NCBI GenBank assembly: GCA_037013685.1
Contig: CM072887.1
Span: forward strand, 93,764,347 to 93,828,346
DNA from: Acridotheres tristis
Lineage: Eukaryota > Chordata > Aves > Passeriformes > Sturnidae
Direction: 5' to 3'
Length of the DNA: 64,000 nucleotides
Of the stretch, positions 1 through 12,752 are shown one piece after another. The translations under genes were made by a program, and so were the position numbers. The stretch's first letter is position 1. Every line of letters begins with the position of its first letter. The notes under the pieces are model-generated. The model was not told where the DNA came from, made no database searches, and was given only the letters and a program-made list of their open reading frames with translations.

Positions 1-2144
1 AATGGAGATTTAGAAATTTTTCACCTCATCATTCTCAGCAAGCATAGTCTTTTGAAATCTGTCTCCTATTATTTGAAAAGGTGGAAGAAAAAATTCGACA
101 CATCTAATGTATACTACATAGGGAAAAATGTATTTTTCATTCCTGCGTATCACTTCCAGAATTTCAGCAACAGATGTAACTGAGTTACCAAAGCTTCTGA
201 GACCAGAGGGGGTGCAAGACCCCTTCCTTCTGCCCTAGGTAAGGTACACTGTTTTCTTGGCAGTTTTTGAGTGGCACCTCCTAGGCAGAAATATGTGTAC
301 ATGTGCTAGGTTTTGGAATTCCATACAGTTAATTTGGAATTCCCCTGTATGTGGGTGGAATGATCTGGACAGAGTTCCAGGACACACGGGGACCACTGGA
401 TATGATGAACAGAATGATCTCTCAGAGCTGAAGTGTACACTTGCACTAGGTCTGGTCCATCCAAAACATGATCTACCAGTGAACCATAAGCAGAATACAG
501 TTAATACAGCAGTCTCAATATACATCAGCCTTACTGGCCTCCACTGTAGTAATTACATTAGTGGCTAATAAAAGACAAATCATCCTCATGTGTCCCTGTA
601 ATCCTCAAATTGATACATATCCATCTGGTAAAGAAATTTGATTTTAGGGCATATTAACAGCATATATCAATTTACTTTCCAAATCCAGAAATTATATTTT
701 TCATCTCTTCTATCTCATAAGGCAGAAATTTTTACCATTATTGTTGTCTGTCTTCTCTTGATGCAGGGAATCCAAATCTCTCATGCTTTTTTTGCTGCAT
801 TGATTTACTTTCCAACACCCCTTCTCTCTCATTGGAGAACACAAGTCTCAGAAAAGTGATGACCATGGAAGAAGGATATTAGCAGCAGCAGGAAGAAGAT
901 AGATACAAGATCCAGGCTGGACAAAACTTCAAAGCAAGAACATATGCATTCAGCCTCTTATCTCCTTTCTGCTTTATCAGGACACATTACTTGCTTCAAA
1001 CACCCCTAACAGTATGAGGTATGTCAGTATAACTTAAAAATAAGTGAAAATGCCTAGGTCTACAGAGTCCTGGGCAAAAGAATAATGCCACTTCAATCAC
1101 ATGAATGCATCATTAATCAAGTAGTAAAAAATGCTGGGTTTATAAAGTTGCACTTTTTCTCCAGTCATGCTGGATTTTATCACTTCCAACAAACTGTTGG
1201 TAGAGCATGACAAAAGAGAAAGAACAAGATCTTCAGATTATCAGAACTCACTGTCAGTCATTGTGAAGACTGCAAATATTGATAACATCCTGGGCTGGGC
1301 ATGCAATTCAGGTATCCAAGTGCAGAGCTGTTTTTTACTCCTGCATATGCTGAAGGAGAACCTTAAGGAAGTTGTACAGAGACAGACTGAAGATTATTAC
1401 TCTTCATTACTCTCTGCCACACAATTCATGGCCAAAAATTGGAGGGGAACTAACAAACACTATAAATAAGTAAAAATAAATACAAAAAGATGAAAAGAGG
1501 TTACAATAAAGCAGAAATTGGAAACAGGGAGAAGTAAAAAAACAAGTAACATTCTAAATAGAGACAGGCTGGCATCAGTTCAAGCTATGGGACTTAAAAT
1601 AATTTAAGGCAGTCACCTTTAAAAAGAAGTCATAAATATGCCATGGTTGTGTCAACAACTTAAGCCCTTCTACAGAGTACAATCTCTGTTTGTCTTCCTT
1701 TCCCCTTTTTTCTCCCTTTTTTTCATGTATCTTGCACTTCCCTCAGGTCCTGTTCCTTACAGATAAATTTTCTTCCTGTTCAGAAATGTATTATTTAGAC
1801 TGCTTAAACCCATTTTATTTAAATTATACTGATCACCAATAGTATTTTTCTGGTATTTCTGGTATTTAACAAGGGGTGACATTTTAAAATAATTCTAAGT
1901 TAATGCAACACAAATTTTTGCACGACTGTTTTTACTGTATTATGTCTCAAAATTACAGCAGGCAGTTAAAAGTACAAATACTTCTGAAGAGATAAAAATG
2001 CTTTACTTTGCCATCTATAAAGATGAACCATTAAGAAAAACTAACATATGAAAATGAGGTTACCATAAAACGGCCTGGAATAGTTATGGTGAACATTTTT
2101 CGTTGTTTAAATGGGAGTAAAATATTGTTGAAAAGTATGTAAAA

Positions 2145-2200
2145 ACACCCAAAAAAACCAACAAAACCAAAAAACCCCAAAACAACAAAACCCCCAACTT
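2145..2200. repeat. A/C-rich low-complexity tract
   Basis: The plus strand is made almost only of A and C (runs such as CAAAAAAACC and AAAACCCC) for about 55 bases. Confidence 0.8.
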
Positions 2201-3821
2201 TTTAAAATGCCCTGTCACAGAAAGCAAAAATGGTATTGGTTATGTTCCAAGTAGAAACAAGCTAAAATATCCATGGGGTCATAAAGATTTCCCAGAAACT
2301 CCTTGAAACTGTGAACTGTGTCACAAGGAAGATTTTCCTGATGAAGCCATGTATAAATAGCTTCAATAAAGTAAGCAAAGGAGGTAATTCTGGCAGAAGG
2401 GATTTGCTTTGAGTTATTGAGAAATTGCTCTCTCCTCATGTATCATTGTCAATTTAAATCAATGGATCCTACAGTTCAAACCACCAGAGGAGTAAAACCT
2501 GAGACTGGTAAGTCATTACCTCATTCCCAGTCATAGACCTTGGGCTGCTGGGAATGTCCTCTGCCCCTTTTTGGCTCAGTATGGGACAAGGTTCAACCCA
2601 TCTGTCCACCCCACTGCCTTCTTACCCCTTCTACACACTGAGGAAAATGTAGGTGTAGCTGGCTAGCTTGGAAAGATAATTTGTTCCAAGCAGTTACATT
2701 TCTCAAGTGAATGTCAGATGAATTCATAATTGTGGGAGCTCTTGAACCATTTCCAGCCTTACACAACATGTTTGTTTTAGGGCTCCGGTAATGTCTGTAA
2801 TGTGTGGGTCTGCTGAGATTTGGAACAGATGCATTATTTTCCTCAGCCACCTGGAAGAAAGTAAAATATTGAAAAAAGTTGGTTTATAAGGAGTCCCTGG
2901 TGTCCACAAACTGGTCTGGTTAATAAAAGAGAAAATATTTCTGATTTTTTTTCAGCTGCAAAACAAATAGTAAAGGTATAATTGCTGCTTTCTGTCAAGG
3001 ACATAAAAATGTCAGGCGACTTGCAAGGCTTAAAATCAACACACAGTAGTTTGCCTAGTGTCCTGATTTGGGGGTACATTAAGGATTTGTTAATGTACTT
3101 TTCAGACCTGTCCTGTAAACCTGAAACTGAAAAGACCACAAACCTGTGTGCAATTCAGTGTAAACTAGGAGGTTTTACCAGGAGTTAGAAGAAATTCATA
3201 AGGTTGTTTTAAGTTCCTAAATTATTTTAGTGGGGAAAAGACACACTTGAAGTTTATACTTTTGAGAGTAAAAGAACTTTGAAAAAGCAGCCAAGTTCAA
3301 ATGGCAGCCCAAAGAATGGACTTCTGCAGACTGAGTGATATTCAGGTTGTTGCAAATGCCCTTGAACTTTCCAGCCAACTATTTCACACATACAAATATC
3401 ACCAGCCATAACATTTGCTGAAGTCCTCCTTTGCTTCCCCTCAAGATAATGAAATGTGGCAAAATCCTTGGTAATCCCCATTCCCTTCTTTGAGAGATAG
3501 GGGCCTGTTTATCTTCAGGCTGAAAAGAGGAACTTTTTGTGCAGCCCTGGTCCTGGGAGCAGACTGAATCATCTGCCAGCAGTGACTTTGTAGCTGGAGC
3601 AAAGCCTCAGGCAGGGATCAGGAATATGTGAGGAGACCCTGCTAAACTGCAAGGCTCCATCTGCTGCTCTGCTCTTACATGGTCTCATGGCCTCAGAGGT
3701 GATGGCATCCATAACAAGAAATTCCCAAGCTGGCTCAAGATGGAGCTTCTGTTATGTAGGTTCTTAGAGAGAGTGCTTAACAAATTTTCCTGTATGCAGA
3801 GGCCATGAGCTTTTACAGACC

Positions 3822-3891
3822 AATCCTGGATATTGACATGAGAGATAAGCCTTTAAAGCAACTCTATTACGGTGCTTTAATATCCAGGATT
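3822..3891. repeat. Nested inverted repeat
   Basis: AATCCTGGATATT (3822-3834) is matched exactly by its reverse complement at 3879-3891. Inside it, TTAAAGCA pairs with TGCTTTAA next to the right arm. The left side carries an unpaired stretch of about 18 bases, so the fold is asymmetric. Origin unknown. Confidence 0.85.
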
Positions 3892-6800
3892 TTCAGGCAG
3901 TCAAGGAGAAACTTTACTTTTAAAAAATGTTTTAAAATGTCCTCACAGGGTGACTAGAGTTTTCCCACATTCAGATATACGAGGTTTTGCCTGAATTATT
4001 TTTACAAATTGTCCTGAAATGCCATCAATGTTAGGTAAATGAGGTGTTTTTTAACTACTGCTGTGAATAGGGAGGACACAGTATATACAGCAAAAAACAC
4101 TTGTCAGAGACAAGAGATTTTGTCTAAGATATATACATTTCAGCAGCACATGTAAGACCAATTGTCTCACAAGACATCCTAAACTGCTGGCCTAAAAATA
4201 ATGTTTGGGTAGATAGTGTTCTAAAAGAAAGAACTCTCTGTGTTTGCAGGCTTTACAACCCTAAATATACTTCACCTTTATATTTTACAACTCAGCTGCA
4301 AGACATATATACTGGAATATCCAAACTAGGTTTCAGATCTATATATTTCATTGAAATTATTTTTTTTGTTTCGTGGGAACTCTAAAATTTCAAAGAAAAC
4401 AATCTACACCTATTGGCAAGAGAATATCAATTTTAACTGAACTTATTTTTTGTCTCTGCATTTCAGAAATCAAATGGCATTGATTGAAATATGATTTTTT
4501 AACAAATATTTATGCATCACAAACAAAATTCCTGCATTGTTCTTTTGTGCTGGTCATTGTGTAAGACCAACTCTTTATGCCACAGTCAGTTCATATCATC
4601 TTTGAAATATAAATGATGACATTTACATGGCAAAGTGCTGCATACAGGGATCACTGTGAGAGAAGATGGCACTTCTTGAAAAAAAATAAACCAAATAAAA
4701 CGTTTCTTTTTTAAGCCTCTCCTCTGCTAAGTGAGCTAGAATATAAGGATATTTCGTTGTACTAAGAAAATGAAATATGGAATACATTCCTCTCCTTTCA
4801 CCCCCTCTCCCCCAAATCTAAATCTTCATTTTCTAATAATTTACAATGAGCTACGTCTGCAAAACTGCATAGCTTCATTTGAAAATCCCAAAGGCTTAGT
4901 GCAGTTCCTAACAGATGTATCATTGCTTTTAGACAAAGGGGAATAATGTGGCCCACTAACCACAAGAAATACATCAAATTATATCTCTGGTGATGACTAT
5001 AGCGTCTGGTGATGATATCACGTGCCAACTAGTTTTTTCAGCATCTTACACGAACCTAGAATTAGGTCTGTCTGTGAAGCTCAGCAGAGAATTGCACCAC
5101 AGTTCACTTCTTATTGCTTTTTTAGAAATGCTATGGAACATTTAATTGAAATGATAATGCATTTATGAAGTCTATTATTTAGTAAGCCATTTGTCATTCT
5201 TACATCATGGATATAATCCAGATATCAGGTTTACAGGCAATGTCTACTTATGTTAGACTCAAAATTGCTCTGCTGAGGCTTGATGACATGTTTGATTTTT
5301 CCAGCTAAGCCAAATGTGGATGCAGTGGGAGTTAGATGAGCAAATCTGGATGAAAATCTAATGGGAGTAGAGGGATTAAAATGAATAGTTAAGGATATAA
5401 GAAGGGTAAAACGAGCAACCAACCAGGGTGCCAATGCAGAAGAGAAGGCAAACTGAAGGGTGCATCAGAGAAGTGACAGCAGGGCTAGATCCAAACAGGG
5501 ATTGCCAGCTAATGTAGAAATTACATAGACCTGTAGTCTTCAAGCAGCTCATGTAATTTCCAGTTATCCCAGGCATCATCTAACCTACTGGTTTTTAGGT
5601 ATCTAAAAACTGCCACTCTTTAAAACAGATTGGCCTGTTTGTGCTAACTTTTTGGGAAGTGTTAGTTGGAATGAGATGGAAATGGGCAGGTTCTTTCTAA
5701 GTCATTCACAGGTATGAAGCCTGGCATTGTTTCATTTACTGACATCAAACTGATCCCTTGGAATCAGCTGCATGTCTGCATCACTGCCTAGGCCCACAAT
5801 CAGCTGTACTTGCATGCAGAACAGCCTAGCCTTCAGATAAATCTGTCCTCAAGTCAGGGAATTTTCTCTGCCTTCATTCCACGAATATTTAATATTAGGC
5901 GCCACCTAGATCTCAGCCTCTTAAGCATAATGAGCTACATCTGCAAAACTGCATTGCTCCTCTGACACTATAAGCCATCGAATTACTGTCAAAGTACTAA
6001 AAAAAAAAGTCTCAGAAGACTTTTACATTAATTATTATCAAGTAGCTGAAAATTAGCACTAGCATGCCTTTTCCCAGTTACATAAAGGAAAATGTCCCTT
6101 TCGAGTTAGTGTAGGTTAGTGGTATTTCTCATAAAGTAGCTATCTTCAGAGAGTTTTCTACCCATTTGAGAAATACTATGATTGTTACTATTGTACACAG
6201 TAATTTATAACTACAGTAAGTTGCTCTTCCTACTAGGAGTATATATAAGTGCAATTTTACTTTTTATGTTATGACATCAAGCAGTTAATGGTCATTCAGA
6301 AAATTTGCCACAGGGTGACAAGATCACTGGTGATTATCATATAAATCTTTAAGTAAAAACATCCATGCAAACTAAATAAGGAATTCAAAGACTAACAGGA
6401 GTAGGGGTATATCTAAGAAATACTTTGTTTAATTCTAGCTATGCTCAACTTTTCACAGGGAAATCTCTAAACTTCTTAAATAGAATTAAAGCTGCTAATT
6501 CCTTTTGGAGGAAGGGAATGAAAATATAATTCATGCTATAAAGATATACCTATCTTCAGTCAGAAGAATTTTAATTCAGCTGTGAAATTATTCCATCTCT
6601 CATCCTTCATCAGGTATATTTATGAAAGGGACATCTCTACATCTTTATCAAGAAGTCTTGATGAAGAACTTGGAAGAAACAAACTTGTTATTGAGGATGA
6701 TTGAACATTGCATGGCTGCAGAAACTCCAGTGTTTTGAGAATGTAGAAGCATGTCTTGTCTGATTCCATGCTTGCCTGGGAAAATTTAAGGAAGGTAAAT

Positions 6801-7760
6801 ATGCCAATAGGATGTGAAGATAATATTTTCCAGATGAATTCAGGATGAAGATTGTCTGAAAAAATCAGACATTCTGATGAAAGGTGAAATTTAGGACTCA
6901 TCCAACATCTCAGAAAATTAAACTGATGAAAACTTAATTCTATCTGCTAGCAGAGACAGTATTTTTTTCTGTCTTATCTGATGATGATTTCAAAGTTCAC
7001 TGGGATTCAGTGAAATTCTGGGATGTTCTATGATTGTTTTCAAATTTTATTAACTAACATTTTTCCTTTGGTTTAGTTTCAGATGGGTAATCTGATGTTC
7101 AACTGATCTAAGGATTTATTTTTAAGGGCAGAGGCTATCTGACAGGAATTAAACATTAACAAGTATGGTCTCACTAATTCTTCACATGCCTAACTCCACC
7201 TACATGAGAGGAAGGAAGAAAGGACAAAGCAGCTGGTAGGAAATAACAGGCACTACAAGGCCATTATCAGCCACTGGAAAACCTGGAAAACTTCTGTCAT
7301 AATCAGATCATCTAAGACTCAGCTTTCCCCACTGGCTAAAAGTCCATGGAGGTGTTGTACACAGTAGATTTGTCTTCCTTTGGTTGACCAAACTCCTATT
7401 CAAAATAAAGGCAAAGATTACCGAAATGAAAAAAAAAACAGGAAAGGAAACACCATAAAAGAAGGAACAACTAAGCTTTCTCTGAGACATAACTCACCAC
7501 CAGTGAGCTTCAGCGATTTTTAAAAGGCTTTAAGAGGCTGGGCATTACTATGTCTTTCTTACAGACAGGAGACTTAAATATTGAGAGCTTAAATTAATTG
7601 CCTAGGCATGCCAAAAGTTAACCCAAGAATGAAACCATCCGTTTCTAACCCTCAAGGCTATCTTGCCTTCAATTAATTGTTCCAAATCTAGTTAACAATA
7701 GTTAAGAGATGATGTATTTAGATATGCTGCAAATATTAAAAAATAACTATTTAATATATA

Positions 7761-7812
7761 TTTTTGTGCATCCTGCATTCATTTTTGTGTATCCTGCATT
7801 CATTTTTGTGTA
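7761..7812. repeat. 21-base tandem repeat, about 2.5 copies
   Basis: TTTTTGTGCATCCTGCATTC plus A is followed by a copy with one C-to-T change and a partial third copy (TTTTTGTGTA). It is a small minisatellite-like array. Confidence 0.9.
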
Positions 7813-10554
7813 AATTTTACCACAGACTAAACAAATTAATTCACTCCATTTACTTCAGGGATTATTCCACACTTCGGGGAATCAAATAGGGTAGCTTAAT
7901 GCTCAATGGCCATTTTTCTCCTCCCAAAACTGCATTCCATTTAAACCACCTCAAAACCCCCTTCCTTCCATTTTCCCAAACATTTCCTTCAAAATAATTG
8001 TGAATTGTTGCCATATTCAGACACTTCATGATGGCTGCTTGGCAAAAGGTCTGTTAACTCCCTTAGGAAACCAGTCCCCATGGGACCATAGATGCTGGTT
8101 TTCTCTTACATCCATCCCCTTTGACAGAACACTTTTGTGAGAGCTTTGGATCACTTGTTTAGGTACAGGGTCTCCAGTGTCATGCAATAGAGTCATGTGG
8201 ACTACAGCAGTCACTAGATAGGTGTAAGAAATACATGCATTTTAGAAATAAATACATGTAATCACTGCAGTCACAAAGACTTAAACTCATATAAATATCA
8301 AATATTTCATAATTAAAAGAAAATACATGTAATAAAGGAATACCATTTTCAGTGGAAGTTTCCTTCCTGCCTCCAGCTGGAAATTCATGTATTCTATAGG
8401 GATATTTAACTAATTGGTTCTCAAGTTTACAAGACAAAAGGGAAGTATGGGTTTTCTGCCTGATTGCCAGAGATTTTATTCAGGGCCCAAGAGAGAAATG
8501 TGTTCATGTAAGTCATGATCCTGTGCATGCTTCTTTGGTGTGCTGTGCCAAGACTGATGTAACAAGCCTTGGGAATCTTCACTGAAGATCCAAATGTGCT
8601 AAGTGAGATCTGAGATAGCAGCCATCATCCTGACAATCTGGCAAGCTGTCTAAAAGAATTCTGTGAACCTGCTGGGAGAAACAAAGACATTCTCTGAAGA
8701 GTGAAGGATTTCCTGATATCTTGCCCAAACCACAAAAGTTAGTTTTTACATGGATTCCCATTTCATTTGTAGCTAGCACTCACAAGGGTGGACTTTGTGT
8801 AACAAAATCTACCTAAAAAGAAATTAAATATTTTTTAGGATAACATCACCCAGGTTTTTATTAGTGTCCTGCATAAGGAATACGCTTAGTGAAATCCTGT
8901 CCTTAAATTGTTGTCACATACTGTGCTTGGTAATCTTATTAAGGAAGATTTCTAAGTAAATTGGTCATGAGTTTTCCTTGGGATACTTCTGTTTTCGGGA
9001 GCTGCAACTAACTTCTCTGTTTATTGAGTTTACTTGCACTGGGCACTTGTGTAAACAAACAAAAATTAGCACAGAGGCCTGGGACATTACAGAGGATAGG
9101 ATTTTTCCCTAATGAAAATATACTGTTCAGTGCTCTTATACTGAACTGTAATAGATGTAGTAAGATGACAGGGTTTTTAGTGGAGAAACAAAATAATAAG
9201 CAGTAATTCAGCACAGAACAGAGGCACACTCCTTTCTAACAGCTTGTAAACAAGTGGTGCCACAAAGCCCACCGAGGCTGGTACTTGCAGTGTTAGACTC
9301 AACAGAGACACTGAGACTTGAATGAACTCGGGTCTTCATATGTGTCTGAGTAATTTTCCAGAGCTGTGGTGGGGTTCAGAGGCACTAGAAAGTTCTTACA
9401 TCTGCCAACTATGGCTGTTCTGCAGGCCAAGGCATTTTATTTTCCAGTGCTGCAAATCCAGCACTAAAATATGCAAAAATTCCTGACCACAGTGATAGCT
9501 TCATGTAGCCCAAAGTCTTTAAATTTCTAATATGAACAGTTTCCCCAGCCATATTTTTCTGCTCTTTCATAAGTGTGGGCTATTCTTGTTTTAATCTAAT
9601 TTAAATTAGAGACAGAACTAAGGGCTGCAATACAGGAAAGCTGAAAGGGAAAGGAGAGACAAGACTATCACTAGGAATACAACCCACACCATGTAAATCC
9701 TGGGTTTCTATCAAAGCCTCTCTCTAATCGCTTTAAATAGTGCATCAAGAGTGAAGCAAACAGCAGCAGATATGGGGAGCAAAAAAGCCAGAGACCATCA
9801 CCAGCTATTTTTTTGTGATCATCTTCTCACAACAGAAGTGAAGCAGCAGCTCAGCCTTCATTTGTTTTTCCTTTGCTTTCTTCTTCTCTCAAGTGTGGTC
9901 AGTCATACTTGGCTAATTATTGATACAAAGAATCTACAAGATGGACTCACCTACAGCTGCATCAGAACATCTATACCAGATTAGGTAACTTGAAACCTTA
10001 AGTAAATTACTTTCTAGAAAGAAAATTAAAACAATTACTGATAAATCTGGCTTACTTTCTAGACTTTATCTGATTAGAGTAACATAGTTAAATGTAAAAT
10101 CATTCATGGGGGAATAAAGAATGTGACTCCTAGTAAAAAAGTTCAGGCCTATAGCTAAAAGCAGCTCTAAGATCTGGCTGAACATGAATTCTTGGTGTCA
10201 TTTAGTGAAGAAGAGTCATCTTACACTGCAAATGGCACCCATCTAAACCTTGTAGTTTTGAAATTAAAACAAAAAGAAGGCTGATTTATTTTAAAAGTGA
10301 AACTGTGGGTTAGGATGAGCAGTTCAGTAGCAGAATACAAAACTAGTGCAGGCTGATTTTTTTTCTATGAAACTAAGTAGCCCCCACTACACTTTAAATT
10401 ATGGTGATGCAGAAGTAACATTTTAAAATTTTCCATCAAGACTGGAAATCTTTTCAAGACACTATTCAAACACAAGATAGTATTTTAATGCAAGAAACTC
10501 TAGACAAATTGAGTTTACTAGACAAGGCTATAGACTTCTCAAGGCTTTAAAAGT

Positions 10555-10597
10555 CTAAAGTAATAGGTAGGAAAAAAAGCTAAAGTAATAGGTAGGA
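10555..10597. repeat. 18-base direct repeat
   Basis: CTAAAGTAATAGGTAGGA occurs at 10555-10572 and again at 10580-10597, separated by an A-rich spacer. It looks like a local duplication. Confidence 0.9.
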
Positions 10598-10747
10598 GTT
10601 ATGCCCCTTATTACCACTCCCAATGTGCAAAATGCTTGAACTCAAAAAAAGTAAGGTGACATTTTCTGATATATATCTGCAGATCAAATAAAAAATACTA
10701 GCTGCTTGTGAGGTAGTATTTGGGGCAACAACAGCGTTCCACCACCA

Positions 10748-10796
10748 AAACAAACAAACAAACAAACAAACAACAAAAAACAAAACAAAAAAAATA
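10748..10796. repeat. AAAC/AAAAC simple repeat
   Basis: About five AAAC units are followed by irregular A/C-rich sequence. The T/G strand produces a false membrane-like frame on the minus strand. Confidence 0.9.
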
Positions 10797-12484
10797 GAAG
10801 GAAAGAACATAAGATGTAGGTTTTAAAATCTATATTAATGTTTGCCTGTAGCAGAAACAAGCTGTCCTTTTCTGACTGCAAGACACCTATTGTTTGTTAC
10901 TGCCTGAATTGATTGTTGGTATAAAAGAAAACCCAAATAATTGCACAGCAATGTTAAATACTCTCAATAAAAGAGAACAGCCAGGCAACATATAAGGATG
11001 TATGCAATCATGCCAAGGCATTTCAGCTAGAAGAAAACATTTATTCCACTTCTACAATGTCTCCGGTCTGCTGTACTCCATTCAAGAAAGTTATTTCCAG
11101 AAGGCCTAATTTAAAAAAATCCTATTCTGTGACAACATTTGAGTTTTTAAATAAAAATGTAGGTTGCTAACTAACTGATTTTCACCCAGAGGTAGAGAAA
11201 ATCATTGATTAAAACAGCTTGAGTATTCCTTCAGCAACTGAATTGCTCTCTATATATGAAAGTTGTCACACTTACCTCTCAGGTGGAGCAAGAAGATGGC
11301 TTTCTAGGAAAAGAGTGACCTAGGAAAGAGCAAGCCCTCAGCTTGGTGTCTCCTAGCAGAGTTCCATAGAAGTGTGAAATTGAAATCTGTGTTAATGAAT
11401 CATTACTAACAGTGCCAAGTCTATCACCCAATCACAGGAAAAGAACAGGAACCCCTGTATGTCCCTCTGGGTAATGTTTTTTAACTGGATGACTCTGAAG
11501 CATCTCATTCAGGCCTCTCTTGTCCTTGGTCACCAGCCAGGACCTGCCATTCTGGGTCAGGCTGATGATTTGCTCTATTAGACACCTTGACCTTCAGTCT
11601 TGAGATCATATTTAAGTCCTTTAGCTGTGAAAGCAGGCAGGAGAGAAAAAAATAGATCTTCATTGCAACAGAGGCAATACAGAGTGGAGGTAGGGGACTT
11701 AAAGCCTGTCTTACTACCACTAGTAGCTGGTTCAATAAATGGTGCAATTGCTTCCCAATGCCTCAGGACTCTCTATCACAGTCTATGTGTTGCTTTGGTA
11801 TAACAATCTGTTTTGCCTGAAAAAATTCAGAGGTCTTGATGAAATCTTTCCTTTTTTCCCCCCTAATACAAAGCAATAGTTTATTTCCTTTTCTCTGGAC
11901 AATTCCTGACTAATTTTTTCCCCCTCTGGACACCTTTTTCATGCTTATCTCTATGAAAAGAGACATGAAGCACTTTTCCATTTCAATCCTTGGAATGGCT
12001 GCACACCAGATTAACCACTTACAGCTTCTCATACAGATGTAAGTAGATAAGGAGCTTGGTTTTGGCAACTCAGCAGCAGAATATGACTTGTGGGAATGTA
12101 AAGTTGTATCACTGAGGGAGGCATCAAAAAACCCACAAAAATCTTTCCCAAATGCAACAATTAAGTTTATTCCTTTATTGCAGGAATTGTTGTTCTGTTC
12201 TTCCATTTCCGAATCTAAACAGATATCCAATTCATTGCTTTTCAGCTAAACACAGCTAGCCAGATCTTCTTGTAAATAAGACATATCTGATCTGTACTCT
12301 GCTCCATCTGTTAGCAGGCTGTAATGCTTAAGCCCCATGAAAGGACCATTCATAACACTGCCAGCTGGACAGCAAATACATTGGGCCCAAAACAAAAGGA
12401 GAAGTATACTGGAGGTGCAGAGGTTTCCTTGTCATGTCATATCAGGCTAAGTGGAAACAAAAAGGAAAGTAAAGGAACTACATC

Positions 12485-12752
12485 ATGAAAGAGAGGACTC
12501 GAGGAAATGGCATGAAGCTGTGCTGGGGAGGTTTAGGGAGGTTATCAGGAAAAGGTTCTTCATCCAGAGGGCGGTTGGGCACTGGAACAGCTCCCCAGGG
12601 CAGCAGTCACAGCACCAAGCCTGACACAGGTCAAGAAACATTTGGACAATGCTCTCAGGCACATGGTGTGACTCTCGGAAATGCAGGGCTGGGAATTGGG
12701 CTCATTAATCCTTGTGGGTCCATTCTAACTCAGCTGATTCTATGGTTCTATG
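12485..12752 (+). mobile_element. CR1 LINE, 3' end fragment
   Basis: This matches the 3' untranslated end of avian CR1 LINEs: GAGGAAATGGC, GGAGGTTTAGGGAGG, GGGCACTGGAACAGCTCCCC, GGCACATGGTGTGACTC, then the closing CTGATTCTATGGTTCTATGA. It is truncated at the 5' side, as almost all CR1 copies are, and carries no useful coding sequence. The plus-strand orientation is opposite to PXDN. The left boundary is approximate. Confidence 0.9.

Larger units (their letters stand above)
1..12484. other. Intergenic DNA, no gene recognised
   Basis: This is AT-rich DNA beyond the 3' end of PXDN. Open frames here are short (none above about 106 codons), lack recognisable domains and occur on both strands as expected by chance. 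It contains A/C-rich simple sequence near 2145-2200, a 30-base sequence present twice (4845 and 5929), an inverted repeat at 3822-3891, a 21-base tandem repeat at 7761 and an AAAC run at 10748. In mammals TPO lies on this side of PXDN, but I see no TPO exon. Confidence 0.6.

Noticed and set aside
10580..10881. Minus-strand frames with strings of F, V, C and L resembling a membrane segment
   Set aside because: The hydrophobic run is the translation of an AAAC simple repeat.
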